From Actinomyces glycerinitolerans (lineage in GTDB: Bacteria > Actinomycetota > Actinomycetes > Actinomycetales > Actinomycetaceae), in NCBI RefSeq assembly GCF_900098745.1, contig NZ_FQTT01000012.1, positions 187,413 through 251,412 of the forward strand: a DNA stretch of 64,000 bases. Direction: 5' to 3'. Made by a program: the position numbers and the translations under genes. Numbering within the stretch: position 1 is the first letter of the stretch; every line of letters starts with the position of its first letter. Shown here piece by piece: positions 1 through 9,611 of the stretch. The notes beneath the pieces were generated by a model that worked only from the letters and a program-made list of their open reading frames with translations, had not been told where the DNA came from and searched no databases.

Positions 1-600
1 GTGGGTGGTGGCGATGCCGGACTGGTCGCCCAGCTGCTCCTCGATCTTGAGGGAGTGGTGGTAGTGCTTCTCGGCCTGCTGGTAGTCGCCACGGGCCTGG
101 GCGAGCATGCCGAGCTGGTGGTGGGTGGTGGCGATGCCGGCCTGGTTGCCCAGCTGCTCGAAGACCACGAGGGAGTGGTGGTAGTGCTTCTCGGCCTGGT
201 GGTAGTCGCCACGGGCCTGGGCGAGCATGCCGAGCTGGTTGTGGGTGGTGGCGATGCCGGACTGGTCGCCCAGCTGCTCCTCGATCTTGAGGGAGTGGTG
301 GTAGTGCTTCTCGGCCTGCTGGTAGTCGCCACGGGCCTGGGCGAGCATGCCGAGCTGGTGGTGGGTGGTGGCGATGCCGGCCTGGTTGCCCAGCTGCTCG
401 AAGACCACGAGGGAGTGGTGGTAGTGCTTCTCGGCCTGCTGGTAGTCGCCACGGAGATAGCTGAGGCTGCCGAGCTGGTGGTGGGTGGTGGCGATGCCGG
501 ACTGGTCGCCCAGCTGCTCCTCGATCTTGAGGGAGTGGTGGTAGTGCTTCTCGGCCTGCTGGTAGTCGCCACGGGCCTGGGCGAGGATACCGAGATGGTG
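1..600 (-). repeat. 120-bp TPR-coding tandem repeats with 240-bp higher-order period
   Basis: Five consecutive 120-bp units each encode one 40-residue TPR. Two unit types alternate: one with the helix-B segment KIEEQLGDQSG (1-120, 241-360, 481-600) and one with VVFEQLGNQAG (121-240, 361-480). Bases 1-180 and 241-420 are identical, so the pair of units was duplicated recently. The array continues past the left edge. Confidence 0.95.
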
Positions 601-3600
601 TATCCAGGCGGCACGGCGGATGTCGGACAGGTTACTGCCGCTAAGCTGCTGATGTGCGAGAGAGAAATCCTCATCCCACCAACCGACGGTGTGAAGAATA
701 ACCGCAGCGTACCGTGCAACGTCATCGGCTGCCTCCGCGTCGCCAGAGCGGGAGTGATGGTGCCGCGCCTCGAGCAAGTCGTGCGCATCAATGGGACCAG
801 AACTCGCACCCTGCGGGCGCATCCGATAGCTCCAACGCCAATACTCGGCGGCGCGCCGATGCTGTTCGGCGGCAAGCTGCTCAACCTCGTCTTTCGGGCG
901 AGCGCTCGCCACAACGCGTTCCAGCGCCTCTGCCAGCCACCGGTGGACGAAGAACATGGTGTCCTCGCCATCGGCGGGCGGGATGACCGTGAGCAGCGTG
1001 GATCCAACTAGCTCATGGAGCAGATCGCTCAGCGGCAGATCCGTACTCGGCAGACCGAGCGAGGAATTATCATCGGCAGAGTTCTTGGCGGGTGGAACGT
1101 CGTCACCAACGGCGAAGAATACTGCGGCCGCATTGACCGGTTCCCGGAACACGGACATGCCCAGCAGGAGGCGCTGGGCGTCGCTGCTAAGAGTCGCCAG
1201 CAACTGCGGCAGGAGCACATCGTCGGCCGCGACCGTGACGGAGTCAGCAATGGCGGCATCAAGCGTGCGGCTGCGTGCCAGCCAGTTCTCTGGACGGACG
1301 CCTTCGGGAAGGCTGCTGCGCAGCCGCCCCCGCAGCTCCCGGGTGATTCGTGGTAGGCGCCCCCTTCCGCGGTTGAGCAGCGCATCTACCGTCTCCAGGG
1401 TTCTGGGATGCCCACCCACACCTGCCCACAGGGTCTGCAGATCGGCGGCCTCCAGGGCGTCCAGCTGCGGCAGGGACCAGGCCAGGTGAGTGGTCTCGGC
1501 AAAGCTCAAGGGCTCCAGGGCAATCCACTCCAGCGCCGCCGTAGCGTCCTCGGGCAGGCTGAAACGGTAACGGCAGGTCACCAGCAGCCTGCCACGGCCG
1601 GTAACAGTCAGATACTGCACTAAGAACTCGGCAAGCAGGGGATCGGTCAGGCGATAGGCGCCGTCGGTGAAGGTGAGATTGTCTTCGAAATTATCCAGCA
1701 CCAGGATGAGGGGAATCTGCTGCAGCAGGGTGCCTTGCAGCAGGTCCAGGCGCTCGGACCAAGCGATCTCGGTGTTGGCCAGCAGCCCCAGCAGCTGGTT
1801 CACCTGGGGGTCGGTGAGCTGATCACTGAAGCTGACGCGCAGGCGGGACACGATTCGCTGGAAGAGCTCCTCAACTCGTACTATGCCACGCATATCAACC
1901 ACAAGCACCGGCTGCAGCTCAGCGGTACGGCGAAGCACCTCAGCTGTCAGTGTTGACTTTCCGATGCCGCCAATCCCGTGAAACACCACGCCGGCATGGG
2001 TATCGGAGAGCAGAAATTGGGGCACGCGCAGCTGCTCCCGGCGCCGTCCGACGAACAATCCGGTGCCCAACGAGGGCAGCGAGTTCATTGCGCGCACGGA
2101 AGCCAACGGCGCCGACGCCTGCGCATCCTTCTCCGGTGGCGCAGCAATCTGCTGCCCGCAGCTGGAGGCCTGGACCGTTACTACGCTCCAGCCCGCCAGT
2201 ACCTGCTCGGTTTGTTGGCGTGGATTGGAGCTTTCAGCACATATCCGTCGGACCTCGCGGCGCGCCTGGGCCAGGGCGTAAACGGGATCCGGGTACGGTG
2301 CCGCAGCAAGCTCGGCGTATACCTTGGAGAACACCAGGGTGGCATAGTGGTCAGAGACCGCGTCCTCCGTGCCAATGACAATCGGCGCCCCCGCAGCCAC
2401 AAGCTCATCGGCGAAGGAAGCAGCCTCGGCACCAGCAGCCGCATTGGACTCACAGGCAGCCAGGCAAATCAGCGGCGGCATACCACCAGACGGAATTGCC
2501 TCCTCAATCAGCTCCTGCGCGCTGATACGCCGGGCGGCACCGTCCTTGTCCTCAAGCACGAGCAGGCCAGCGGCACCATGCCCTGAGATGTGCAGAACGT
2601 GCGGTTTCTCCTGTTCCAGAGCCCGCCGGATCTCCCTGGTGGTGGCGAACTGGACTATCCGGACCCGCGCATTGGCGCTACGCGCCTCGCGGACGGCGGT
2701 GGTGATAGCACGCAACTCCGCCTGGTAGTCCAATGCGCCGGCCCCGCCCTCAATCGGAGAGGCTATCGCCACCACGATCCGCAGTGGCCCGGGCACGCGC
2801 CGTGGTGCGGGGGAGGCCACCGCCTTGCGGAAGAAGGTAACCAGGTGATGCAGGGCCAATGGCTGCCCGGTTCCCGGCACATGCATGGCCTCCCAGGGTA
2901 GGTCACGCAGGTCATGACGCGCGGACACGTCAAGCGCCAGCTCCACGGGCACCGTCTGAGCCTCAGCCTTAGCAATGATTTGGGAGAGCGCTGCTCCGGC
3001 CTCGCCCGGCAGGAAGACTCGCGTGAGCACTGCGCCCATCTCATCCAGCGCATCCAACAGTGGGGTGCGGTCCCGATCCTGGGCTGGCGAGTGGTTCTTC
3101 AGTAGCGGGCGGCCCGCCCGAGCCAGCCGTAGGCACTGCGTAGGAGAGAACAGCTCGGCCTTAGAGCCGACCGTTACGCTCACTTCAACGTTCAGCGCAG
3201 GACAGGACACGGTCACCGAGTCACCCGGGCCCAGGCGCATCGTCACCTGCAAGGCCTCGGTGGGACGCGGCTCGCCCTCAAGCTCAACCTCCAGCCAGCC
3301 GCCGCATGACCTGACCAGCGACTCCACTCCGACGGCGAACACCAGGTCGCGGCTCCAGCCGTCGGCGGAGTTGTAGCGCCCCGTCACCATCCCGATGACG
3401 GCCCCGCCCTCGGCCAGCACAACCGGCGCTCCCGACATTCCCGGCTGTGCGCCGGAGGCATTCACAGTCAGTAGCTCAAAAGTACGGTCGTCGTAGTAAT
3501 CCCAGCCATCCCACCGTCCGCTGGTGCTGGATGCAGTGACGACGCGCTCGGCAGCGGTATCGGGGCGTCTGGAGACACCGGTAATGCGTACCGCAGCACC

Positions 3601-3966
3601 GGCTTGTTTCCCGGCAGTGGTTGCGAGCCGCGCCGGCTCAGACGACCAAGACGCGGCGTCCACCTCCAGCAGGGCCAGGTCCAGATCCAGGTCGAGGTGC
3701 AGGATGCGAGCGCCAAGCGGGGCCGCAGCAGAGCTCAACCCTGGCCGCAGCCGGATCCGCGGAGCGGGGGAGTTCCCCTCAGCGGCGGGTGCTGCGGCGT
3801 CGGGTCCCGCCAAGGCGGCGCGCGCCTGCACCAGGCTCACGCCGACGGCTTCCATAACATGCGCCGCAGTGACCACCTTCCCGGGACTCACCAGCCAGCA
3901 GGTGCCAACGGCCTGATCGGAATCGTCCAGAACCATCCCGAGGTAGCCGGGCACTCCGGAGGTCAC
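1..3966 (-). CDS. Trypsin-like / CHAT protease / NB-ARC NTPase / TPR protein, 3' end beyond window
   Basis: Open frame of 1,322 codons from GTG at 3966 to the left edge with no stop, so the C-terminus is missing. I translated it by hand. Residues 1-220 form a trypsin-like serine protease: TAAH (His36), DLALLEV (Asp96), GMSGAPV (Ser178). Residues about 285-600 form a CHAT caspase-like protease: HISGHG (His463) and LAACES (Cys505). Residues about 640-960 form an NB-ARC/STAND NTPase: P-loop GIGGIGKST (664-672) and Walker B ending LVLD (Asp758). From 1123 there are at least five 40-residue TPRs. The start overlaps the stop of the upstream Trypco1-like gene (GTGA), so the two are probably translationally coupled. 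Related architectures are known as NTP-dependent conflict systems; here activation by an invader signal is inference. A TTA leucine codon (782) and more A/T third positions than neighbours hint at transfer. Confidence 0.9.
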   Translation of the reverse strand, partial: MTSGVPGYLGMVLDDSDQAVGTCWLVSPGKVVTAAHVMEAVGVSLVQARAALAGPDAAAPAAEGNSPAPRIRLRPGLSSAAAPLGARILHLDLDLDLALLEVDAASWSSEPARLATTAGKQAGAAVRITGVSRRPDTAAERVVTASSTSGRWDGWDYYDDRTFELLTVNASGAQPGMSGAPVVLAEGGAVIGMVTGRYNSADGWSRDLVFAVGVESLVRSCGGWLEVELEGEPRPTEALQVTMRLGPGDSVTVSCPALNVEVSVTVGSKAELFSPTQCLRLARAGRPLLKNHSPAQDRDRTPLLDALDEMGAVLTRVFLPGEAGAALSQIIAKAEAQTVPVELALDVSARHDLRDLPWEAMHVPGTGQPLALHHLVTFFRKAVASPAPRRVPGPLRIVVAIASPIEGGAGALDYQAELRAITTAVREARSANARVRIVQFATTREIRRALEQEKPHVLHISGHGAAGLLVLEDKDGAARRISAQELIEEAIPSGGMPPLICLAACESNAAAGAEAASFADELVAAGAPIVIGTEDAVSDHYATLVFSKVYAELAAAPYPDPVYALAQARREVRRICAESSNPRQQTEQVLAGWSVVTVQASSCGQQIAAPPEKDAQASAPLASVRAMNSLPSLGTGLFVGRRREQLRVPQFLLSDTHAGVVFHGIGGIGKSTLTAEVLRRTAELQPVLVVDMRGIVRVEELFQRIVSRLRVSFSDQLTDPQVNQLLGLLANTEIAWSERLDLLQGTLLQQIPLILVLDNFEDNLTFTDGAYRLTDPLLAEFLVQYLTVTGRGRLLVTCRYRFSLPEDATAALEWIALEPLSFAETTHLAWSLPQLDALEAADLQTLWAGVGGHPRTLETVDALLNRGRGRLPRITRELRGRLRSSLPEGVRPENWLARSRTLDAAIADSVTVAADDVLLPQLLATLSSDAQRLLLGMSVFREPVNAAAVFFAVGDDVPPAKNSADDNSSLGLPSTDLPLSDLLHELVGSTLLTVIPPADGEDTMFFVHRWLAEALERVVASARPKDEVEQLAAEQHRRAAEYWRWSYRMRPQGASSGPIDAHDLLEARHHHSRSGDAEAADDVARYAAVILHTVGWWDEDFSLAHQQLSGSNLSDIRRAAWIHHLGILAQARGDYQQAEKHYHHSLKIEEQLGDQSGIATTHHQLGSLSYLRGDYQQAEKHYHHSLVVFEQLGNQAGIATTHHQLGMLAQARGDYQQAEKHYHHSLKIEEQLGDQSGIATTHNQLGMLAQARGDYHQAEKHYHHSLVVFEQLGNQAGIATTHHQLGMLAQARGDYQQAEKHYHHSLKIEEQLGDQSGIATTH

Positions 3967-4298
3967 GCCTCGCCCCGATCACCGGCGGCGGTAGTGAACT
4001 TCATGGACACCGCCAGCGAAGCCGTAGTGGTGGAGGAGGCGACGACGATCGCGCCAGTGGTGGACAGGCTCAGTCCCATCTGGATCGTGATCTCATCCGG
4101 AGGCTCCGCCTGGTCGCACACCCGACGGACCATGCCCGCGGCCTGTTTAGCCGCGGCATCAACCACATCCCCTGCCCGCTCGAACAGGTCCGCGGCCCGC
4201 TCCCGAACACCTGACAGCTCCTGGCTTCCGGGGGCTCGAACAACCTCAATCAGGACCTCTTGATCACCGATACGACCTTTGATCAGCTGCGTGTCCAT
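3963..4298 (-). CDS. Trypco1-like (trypsin-co-occurring) small protein
   Basis: 111 residues with no signal peptide or membrane segment. An N-terminal strand region (QEVLIEVV) is followed by a helical stretch rich in Ala and charged residues (about 30-65) and a C-terminal strand region with PPDEITIQMGLSLS then ASLAVSMKF. That pattern matches the Trypco1 (CU044_2847-like) family, whose members sit beside trypsin-like, CHAT and NTPase conflict proteins. The start ATG has TGGAG about 5 bases upstream. Its stop overlaps the GTG of the giant protease/NTPase gene, so it is the first gene of that unit. It probably acts as a partner, adaptor or regulator of the protease; the exact role is unknown. 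It lies 81 bases downstream of the ABC transporter operon on the same strand, so some read-through is possible. Confidence 0.75.
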   Translation of the reverse strand: MDTQLIKGRIGDQEVLIEVVRAPGSQELSGVRERAADLFERAGDVVDAAAKQAAGMVRRVCDQAEPPDEITIQMGLSLSTTGAIVVASSTTTASLAVSMKFTTAAGDRGEA

Positions 4299-4378
4299 GA
4301 GGCTCCAGGGAAGTAAGAGGAATGAGCGTGTCTTACATCACTTTAGTGGCCGTAGGAGCGGGGGTACACGCAACCTGA

Positions 4379-5197
4379 TCACAATACGGACGCGAGGAAG
4401 GCCTTGGTGCGCTCCTGACTGGGGTGGTCCAGTACCTCAACCGGGTCCCCGGACTCGCACACTACTCCGCCGTCCATGAACACCAGCTGATCGCCGACCT
4501 CCCGGGCGAAGCCCATCTCGTGGGTGACCACCACCATGGTCATGCCGTCGGCGGCCAGGTCCTTCATCACCTGGAGCACTTCTCCGACCAGCTCCGGGTC
4601 CAGGGCGGAGGTGGGCTCGTCGAAGAGCATCAGCTCCGGGTCCATGGCGAGCGCCCGGGCGATTGCCACGCGCTGCTGCTGCCCGCCGGACAACTGTGAG
4701 GGGTAGTGGTCAAGCCGGTCGCCCAGCCCCACCCGATCCAGTAGCTGGATGCCGCGTGCGCGGGCCTGGTCCTTGGGTACGTGACGCACGTGGACGGGCG
4801 CCTCAATGACATTCTCCAGCGCGGTCATATGCGGGAACAGGTTGAAGCGCTGGAAGACCATGCCGATCTTGGAGCGCTGGGCGGCGCGCTGCTTGTCCGT
4901 CAGGGCGTGCAGCCGTACGGAGCCGTCGGGGCGCTGCTCCTCCCGCATGCCGATCAGCTCGCCGTCGACCCACACGCGGCCGGCGTCGATGGTCTCCAGT
5001 TCGTTGATGCACCGCAGCAGCGTGGACTTCCCGGATCCGGACGGGCCCACCAGCACGGTCACGGAGCCGGGCTCGACCGTCAGGTCGATGCCCTTGAGTA
5101 CGTGCAGCTCCCCGAAGAACTTGTGCAGTCCGGCGATGCGGACCTTTGGCGTACCCGGCGGGACGGGCTGGGCGGTGGTCGAGTTCGTGCTGCTCAC
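4379..5197 (-). CDS. Polar amino acid ABC transporter ATP-binding protein
   Basis: 272-residue ATPase of the GlnQ/HisP type that powers amino acid uptake from the cytoplasmic face. Walker [10 protein letters not shown] is at 51-59, the Q-loop MVFQ at 113-116, signature LSGGQ at 169-173 and Walker B LMLFDEP at 189-195, with a later H-loop (VVTHEM). About 20 extra residues (84-104, REEQRPDGS...) sit between Walker A and the Q-loop. It is the third gene of a permease-coupled operon and overlaps the permease gene by 4 bases. The substrate cannot be read from the ATPase; the neighbouring glutamine synthetase suggests glutamine or glutamate (inference). Confidence 0.93.
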   Translation of the reverse strand: MSSTNSTTAQPVPPGTPKVRIAGLHKFFGELHVLKGIDLTVEPGSVTVLVGPSGSGKSTLLRCINELETIDAGRVWVDGELIGMREEQRPDGSVRLHALTDKQRAAQRSKIGMVFQRFNLFPHMTALENVIEAPVHVRHVPKDQARARGIQLLDRVGLGDRLDHYPSQLSGGQQQRVAIARALAMDPELMLFDEPTSALDPELVGEVLQVMKDLAADGMTMVVVTHEMGFAREVGDQLVFMDGGVVCESGDPVEVLDHPSQERTKAFLASVL

Positions 5198-6207
5198 GGG
5201 GTGACCTCCAGGAAGGGGGAGTCCTTGGTGGTGTGGGAGTCGAGGATGGCCTGCTGACGGGCTGACAGGCCGCGGCCTGTGCGGTTCCCGGCGGTGGCGG
5301 CGGACCCGTCGAAGCCGCGGCCGTAGTAGCGCTCAATGAAGTGCTGGCCGACCATCAGGATGGACGTGATGATGATGTACCACAGGGCCGCCACGATAAG
5401 CAGCGGGATCGTCTGGTAGGTGTAGGAGGCGTAGGAGTTGGTGACGAAGGTCAGATCCAGCGTGAAGGGGACGGCCAGTACCAGCGAGGTGGTCTTGAGC
5501 ATGGAGATGGTCTCGTTGCCGGTGGGCGGCACGATCACGCGCATGGCCTGCGGCAGGACGATGCGGCGCAGGATCTGCCCCCGGCTCATGCCCAGTGCGC
5601 CGGCCGCCTCGGTCTGGCCGGGATCCACGCTGGCCAGGCCGGAGCGCACGATCTCCGACAGGTAGGCGCCCTCGTTGATGCCCAGCCCCAGCACGGCGGC
5701 GACGAACGGCGTGAACACCGCCGTGGTGCGGAAGGTGATCAGCTCCGGCCCGAAGGGAACCCCCAAGCTCAGGTACTGGTACAGGGCGGACAGCGCCCCC
5801 CAGAACACCAGCTGCGTGTAGATCGGGGTGCCGCGGAAGAACCACAGGTACGCCAGTGACACGCCGCGCAGCACCGGGTTCGACGACTGGCGCATGACCG
5901 CCGTCGTCACCGCCAGCACGATGCCGATCAGCATCGCCAGAAACGTCAGCAGCAGCGTCCAGCCGACCGCCCGCACCACGTGCACCTCACGGAAGAAGAA
6001 CCAGACCGTGCCCCAGTGGAACTTCTCATTGGTCACCAGGGCGTGGATGAGCATCGCACCGAGGATCGCGACGATGGTGGCGCTGATCCACGTGCCGGGC
6101 CGGGGAACCGGCTTCAGACGGTTCAGCTGGACCGATTGGTCGGCGCCGGAGGCGGCCGCAGCAGAAGCGGGTTGGGTGGGCTGGGGAGGTCTCATGGTGG
6201 TGATCAC
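5194..6207 (-). CDS. Amino acid ABC transporter permease (His/Glu/Gln/Arg/opine family)
   Basis: 337-residue inner-membrane permease. A roughly 40-residue Ala/Pro-rich cytoplasmic N-terminus precedes a first transmembrane helix ([19 protein letters not shown]) and the canonical five-helix permease core. The ATPase-contact EAA loop is visible as [20 protein letters not shown]. The C-terminus is a hydrophilic tail. It overlaps the binding-protein gene upstream and the ATPase gene downstream by 4 bases each, a tightly coupled three-gene importer. Only one permease gene is present, so the membrane unit is probably a homodimer. Confidence 0.93.
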   Translation of the reverse strand: MITTMRPPQPTQPASAAAASGADQSVQLNRLKPVPRPGTWISATIVAILGAMLIHALVTNEKFHWGTVWFFFREVHVVRAVGWTLLLTFLAMLIGIVLAVTTAVMRQSSNPVLRGVSLAYLWFFRGTPIYTQLVFWGALSALYQYLSLGVPFGPELITFRTTAVFTPFVAAVLGLGINEGAYLSEIVRSGLASVDPGQTEAAGALGMSRGQILRRIVLPQAMRVIVPPTGNETISMLKTTSLVLAVPFTLDLTFVTNSYASYTYQTIPLLIVAALWYIIITSILMVGQHFIERYYGRGFDGSAATAGNRTGRGLSARQQAILDSHTTKDSPFLEVTP

Positions 6208-7151
6208 TGCTCCACGTTCGGGTTCAGCTCGGCGGTGGTGAGCGCGGCATCCTCAATGCCCCAGGCGTCCAGGATCTCCTCCCAAGTGCCGGAGTCCATG
6301 AGGTACTGGACGGCCGCCTGGATGGCGGCGTTGAACTGCGGATCGTCCTTGGCCAGGACGATGGCCTGGGGGAGTGCGTCCTCGATCTCGCCGACGGTCT
6401 CCACCCCGCCGTCGGTCAGTTCGATGGCGTAGCCGGCCACGGTCGAATCGGAATAGACGGCGTCGATCACGTGCCCCATCAGACCGGTGGTCGCCTCCGA
6501 CTGGGTCGAGTAGGAACGCACGGCGATGGCCGGCAAGCCCGCCTCGGTGCAGGCGGCGGAATCGGCGTTCATGGCCTCCTCCTGGGCCGTCCCCGTCTGC
6601 ACCCCGATGGTCAGGCCGCACAGGTTCAGGTGGTCGGAGGGGTCCACGCCCTCCGGATTGCCGGCCACCACGTTGAAGCGGGAGCCGACGTTGATGTAGG
6701 CGATCATGTCCATGGCCGACTCGCGCTCGGCGGTCACGGTGAAGGAGGAGATGCCGGCGTCGTACTTGGAGCCGACGGCGGCGATGATGGAGTCGAACTC
6801 CGCCGTGTGGGTGGTCGAGTCGACGCCCAGCACGGCGGCGATGGCCTTGGCCAGATCGACGTCGTAGCCGATGGCGGTGCCGTCGGTGTCCAGGAACTCG
6901 GCGGGCGCATAGTCGGTGGAGGCGGCCACGTCGAGCACGCCGTCGGCCAGGGCGCCTTCGGGGAGCATGTCGATGATGTCCTGCTGAGCCTGGATGCCGG
7001 AGGTGTCATAGCCCGTGAAGGCGGCGGCGTCGCCGGTCTGGGTGGCCTTCCAATCGGCGGCGTCGGTACAGGCGGTCAGCGGCACCGTCGCCGTCAGCGC
7101 CAGGCACAGCCCGGCGGCGACGCGCGCGCTCAAGGTGCGTGCGGATCTCAT
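6204..7151 (-). CDS. Extracellular solute-binding lipoprotein of amino acid ABC transporter
   Basis: 315 residues. A lipoprotein signal peptide with hydrophobic core LCLALTATVPL ends in lipobox LTAC (Cys28), so the protein is predicted to be lipid-anchored outside the membrane. The rest matches solute-binding family 3 (DYAPAEFLDTDGTAIGYDVDLAKAI in two parts, then GVQTGTAQE). It captures a polar amino acid and delivers it to the permease. GAAGGAG lies just before the ATG. It is the first gene of the importer operon and lies downstream of glnA on the same strand, separated by about 100 bases that contain a plausible promoter. Confidence 0.92.
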   Translation of the reverse strand: MRSARTLSARVAAGLCLALTATVPLTACTDAADWKATQTGDAAAFTGYDTSGIQAQQDIIDMLPEGALADGVLDVAASTDYAPAEFLDTDGTAIGYDVDLAKAIAAVLGVDSTTHTAEFDSIIAAVGSKYDAGISSFTVTAERESAMDMIAYINVGSRFNVVAGNPEGVDPSDHLNLCGLTIGVQTGTAQEEAMNADSAACTEAGLPAIAVRSYSTQSEATTGLMGHVIDAVYSDSTVAGYAIELTDGGVETVGEIEDALPQAIVLAKDDPQFNAAIQAAVQYLMDSGTWEEILDAWGIEDAALTTAELNPNVEQ

Positions 7152-7188
7152 GCGGCTCCTTCGAATCGAGGACTACGGCCACCGCCAG

Positions 7189-7217
7189 GATATCCACATC
7201 AGAGCATAGATATGCAA
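7189..7217 (-). promoter_or_regulatory. Candidate promoter of the amino acid importer operon
   Basis: On the minus strand TTGCAT (7212-7217) is followed after 17 bases by GATATC (7189-7194), a fair sigma-70-type pair 37 bases before the start codon. The surrounding bases are unusually AT-rich for this window. Based on spacing only. Confidence 0.4.
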
Positions 7218-7248
7218 ATGGTTGGGGCGGGCCGGCACGAGAGGCCGC

Positions 7249-8673
7249 TCACAGGTCGTAGTACAGCTCGAACTCGTAGGGGTGGGGGCGCTGGCGCATC
7301 GGGGCGATCTCGTTGGTGCGCTTGTAGTCCACCCAGGTCTCGATCAGGTCGGGGGTGAAGACGTCGCCCTCGCCCAGGTAGTCGTGGTCGGCCTCCAGCG
7401 CGTCAAGCGCCTCGTCCAGCGTGCCCGGCAGCTTGTCGATGTCGTGGTAGTCCTCGGGGGCCAGCTCGTACAGGTCCTTGTCCACGGGCTCGCGCGGCTC
7501 GATGCGGTTGCGGATGCCATCGATGCCGGCCATGAGCGTGGCGGCGAAGGCCAGGTAGGGGTTCGCCGACGGGTCGGGCACGCGGTACTCGATCCGCTTG
7601 GCCTTGGGGGAGGAGCCGGTCACCGGGATGCGGATGCAGGCGGAGCGGTTGCGCGCCGAGTACACCAGGTTCACCGGCGCCTCGAAGCCCGGCACCAGCC
7701 GGTGGAAGGAGTTGACCGACGGGTTGGTGAAGGCCAGCAGGCTGGGGGCGTGACGCAGGATGCCGCCGATGTACCAGCGGGCCAGGTCGGAGAGCTGCCC
7801 GTAGCCGCGCTCGTCGAAGAACAGCGGCTTGCCGTCCTTCCACAGGGAGTGGTGCGTGTGCATGCCCGAACCGTTGTCGCCGAAGATCGGCTTGGGCATG
7901 AAGGTGGCGGTCTTGCCGTTGCGCCAGGCCTCGTTCTTGACGATGTACTTGAACTTCATCATGTCGTCGCCGGCGGCGAGTAGGGAGGCGAAGCGGTAGT
8001 TGATCTCCTGCTGCCCGGCGGTGCCGACCTCGTGGTGGGCGCGTTCGATGTCGAGGCCGGACTGAATGCAGGTGCGCACGATGCGATCGCGAATGTCGGC
8101 CATCTGGTCGTTGGGGGACACGGGGAAGTAGCCGCCCTTGAAGGCGGTCTTGTAGCCCTTGTTGCCGCCGGGCTCGTCACGGCCGGTGTTCCAGGCCGCC
8201 TCGGCGGAGTCGATCAGGTAGCGGGTGGAGGCGGGCGTGGTCTCGTACTGAATGGAGTCGAACAGGTAGAACTCGGCCTCCGCGCCGATGTAGCAGGTGT
8301 CGGCGATGCCCGTGGAACGCAGGTAGTCCTCCGCCTTGGCGGCGATCGAACGGGGATCGCGGGCGTAGACCTCGTCGGTGAAGGGATCCACGATCGAGAA
8401 GTTGATTACCAGTGTGCGCTGCTCACGGAAGGGGTCCAGGAAGGCGGTGGTGACGTCCGGGATGAGCTTCATGTCCGACTCGTGGATGGCGGTGAAGCCG
8501 CGGATGGAGGAACCGTCGAACATGAGCCCCTCGGTGAGCGCCTCATCCTTGAAGGCGGCAACCGGAATGGTGAAGTGCTGCATCACGCCGGGCAGGTCGC
8601 AGAAGCGCACATCAACCAGCTGCACATCCTCCTTCTCGATGTAGGCCAGCGCTTCCGCAGCGTCACTGAACAT
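7249..8673 (-). CDS. glnA: Glutamine synthetase type I
   Basis: 474 residues, the usual length of GSI. It makes glutamine from glutamate, ammonia and ATP in the cytoplasm as a dodecamer. The N-terminal beta-grasp domain contains [15 protein letters not shown], and the catalytic domain has the ATP-site region NDNGSGMH and [18 protein letters not shown] near the C-terminus carries Tyr402, matching the tyrosine that is adenylylated in regulated GSI-beta enzymes, so control by a GlnE-type adenylyltransferase is likely (family knowledge). A strong GGAGG lies 6 bases before the ATG. It is upstream of the amino acid importer on the same strand, grouping nitrogen assimilation genes. Confidence 0.97.
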   Translation of the reverse strand: MFSDAAEALAYIEKEDVQLVDVRFCDLPGVMQHFTIPVAAFKDEALTEGLMFDGSSIRGFTAIHESDMKLIPDVTTAFLDPFREQRTLVINFSIVDPFTDEVYARDPRSIAAKAEDYLRSTGIADTCYIGAEAEFYLFDSIQYETTPASTRYLIDSAEAAWNTGRDEPGGNKGYKTAFKGGYFPVSPNDQMADIRDRIVRTCIQSGLDIERAHHEVGTAGQQEINYRFASLLAAGDDMMKFKYIVKNEAWRNGKTATFMPKPIFGDNGSGMHTHHSLWKDGKPLFFDERGYGQLSDLARWYIGGILRHAPSLLAFTNPSVNSFHRLVPGFEAPVNLVYSARNRSACIRIPVTGSSPKAKRIEYRVPDPSANPYLAFAATLMAGIDGIRNRIEPREPVDKDLYELAPEDYHDIDKLPGTLDEALDALEADHDYLGEGDVFTPDLIETWVDYKRTNEIAPMRQRPHPYEFELYYDL

Positions 8674-8852
8674 GTGGTCCCTCCGTCAGGGTGTGCGTGT
8701 TGTTTGCCCGAAAGATCCCGGGCGTGGGTATGCAGGCTAGGTGGGCGCGGTGTCGTGGCGGTGCCGCGAATATGTCCGCCGTGTTTCGGCTGCATGGCCG
8801 AGCCGGTCCGCAGACTTGCAGAGCGCCAGCCTCGGGCCGGGGCGGCGGCGGT

Positions 8853-9575
8853 TCAGTGGCCGCGGATGGCGCGGCGGTCCGGACGAATGTTGTTCGGGTC
8901 CATGTACTTCGGGATGGGCAGGCCCTTGGAGGACAGGGACGACAGCCGCTTGGCGACCCGGTCGATCTCGGTGTTGGTCAGCTTGGTGGGCTTAGTGGGC
9001 AGGCGCCGCAACTCGCGCTCGAGGTGGATCAGGCGTGTCTGTCCCTCCGCGGTGCCCACGCTGATCACGTGCACCGGAACCGTGGACAGGATGCGCCGCA
9101 GCACCTTCTTCTCATCCTCAACCAGGCGCTGGGTACGACCCGGCGCACCCTCGGCCACCAGCACGATGCCCGGGCGTCCCACCAGGCGCCATACGAAGTC
9201 CTGGCCCTTGGGGCTGAAGGCGACCGGATCCGACTCCACGTACCAGCCGCGGCCCGCCTGATCGAGCACGGCCTTGACCGCACCGGGGTGGCCTTCGATC
9301 TGCATGTATGAGGCACGGCGGGTGGCCAGTGAGAGAACCACCATGTCCGCCATGAGCGCCAGCAGCACGCCCATCAGCAGCCAGTACCACAGCGCCTGGC
9401 TGGTGACGGCGGACAGCGCAACGGCCAGTGCCACCAGGGCCACCAGGATGCCGAGCAGGGCCCAGCCGATCCACGGATAGCTGCGCCGTGAGATCGTGTA
9501 GGAGTCTTTGACGTTCTGGGCGACCTGTGCGAGGCGCCGCTTCTTCTTCGGCTGGGCGCTCTGGGCTGTGCTCAC
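8853..9575 (-). CDS. DUF4191 family membrane protein
   Basis: 240 residues. A basic N-terminus (KKKRRLAQ) is followed by two transmembrane helices (about 36-60 and 63-83, GWALLGILVALVALAVAL and WYWLLMGVLLALMADMVVL), then a soluble domain with GRGWYVESDPVAFSPKGQ and VGRPGIVLVAEG. This is the DUF4191 pattern found next to lipA in many actinobacteria. Function is unknown. It lies 36 bases downstream of lipA on the same strand and is probably cotranscribed with it, then 179 bases separate it from glnA. Confidence 0.85.
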   Translation of the reverse strand: MSTAQSAQPKKKRRLAQVAQNVKDSYTISRRSYPWIGWALLGILVALVALAVALSAVTSQALWYWLLMGVLLALMADMVVLSLATRRASYMQIEGHPGAVKAVLDQAGRGWYVESDPVAFSPKGQDFVWRLVGRPGIVLVAEGAPGRTQRLVEDEKKVLRRILSTVPVHVISVGTAEGQTRLIHLERELRRLPTKPTKLTNTEIDRVAKRLSSLSSKGLPIPKYMDPNNIRPDRRAIRGH

Positions 9576-9611
9576 GATCCCACCTTAGCCGACGACGGCG
9601 CACGCCGTCCC

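Noticed and set aside
1-1011. Plus-strand open frame with a 40-residue repeat pattern at the left edge
   Set aside because: It is the complement of the TPR array. The minus strand gives canonical TPR sequence and continues into recognisable domains.
4299-4378. Promoter for the Trypco1/protease unit
   Set aside because: TTGCGT and TAAAGT are present but 22 bases apart, too wide for a confident call.
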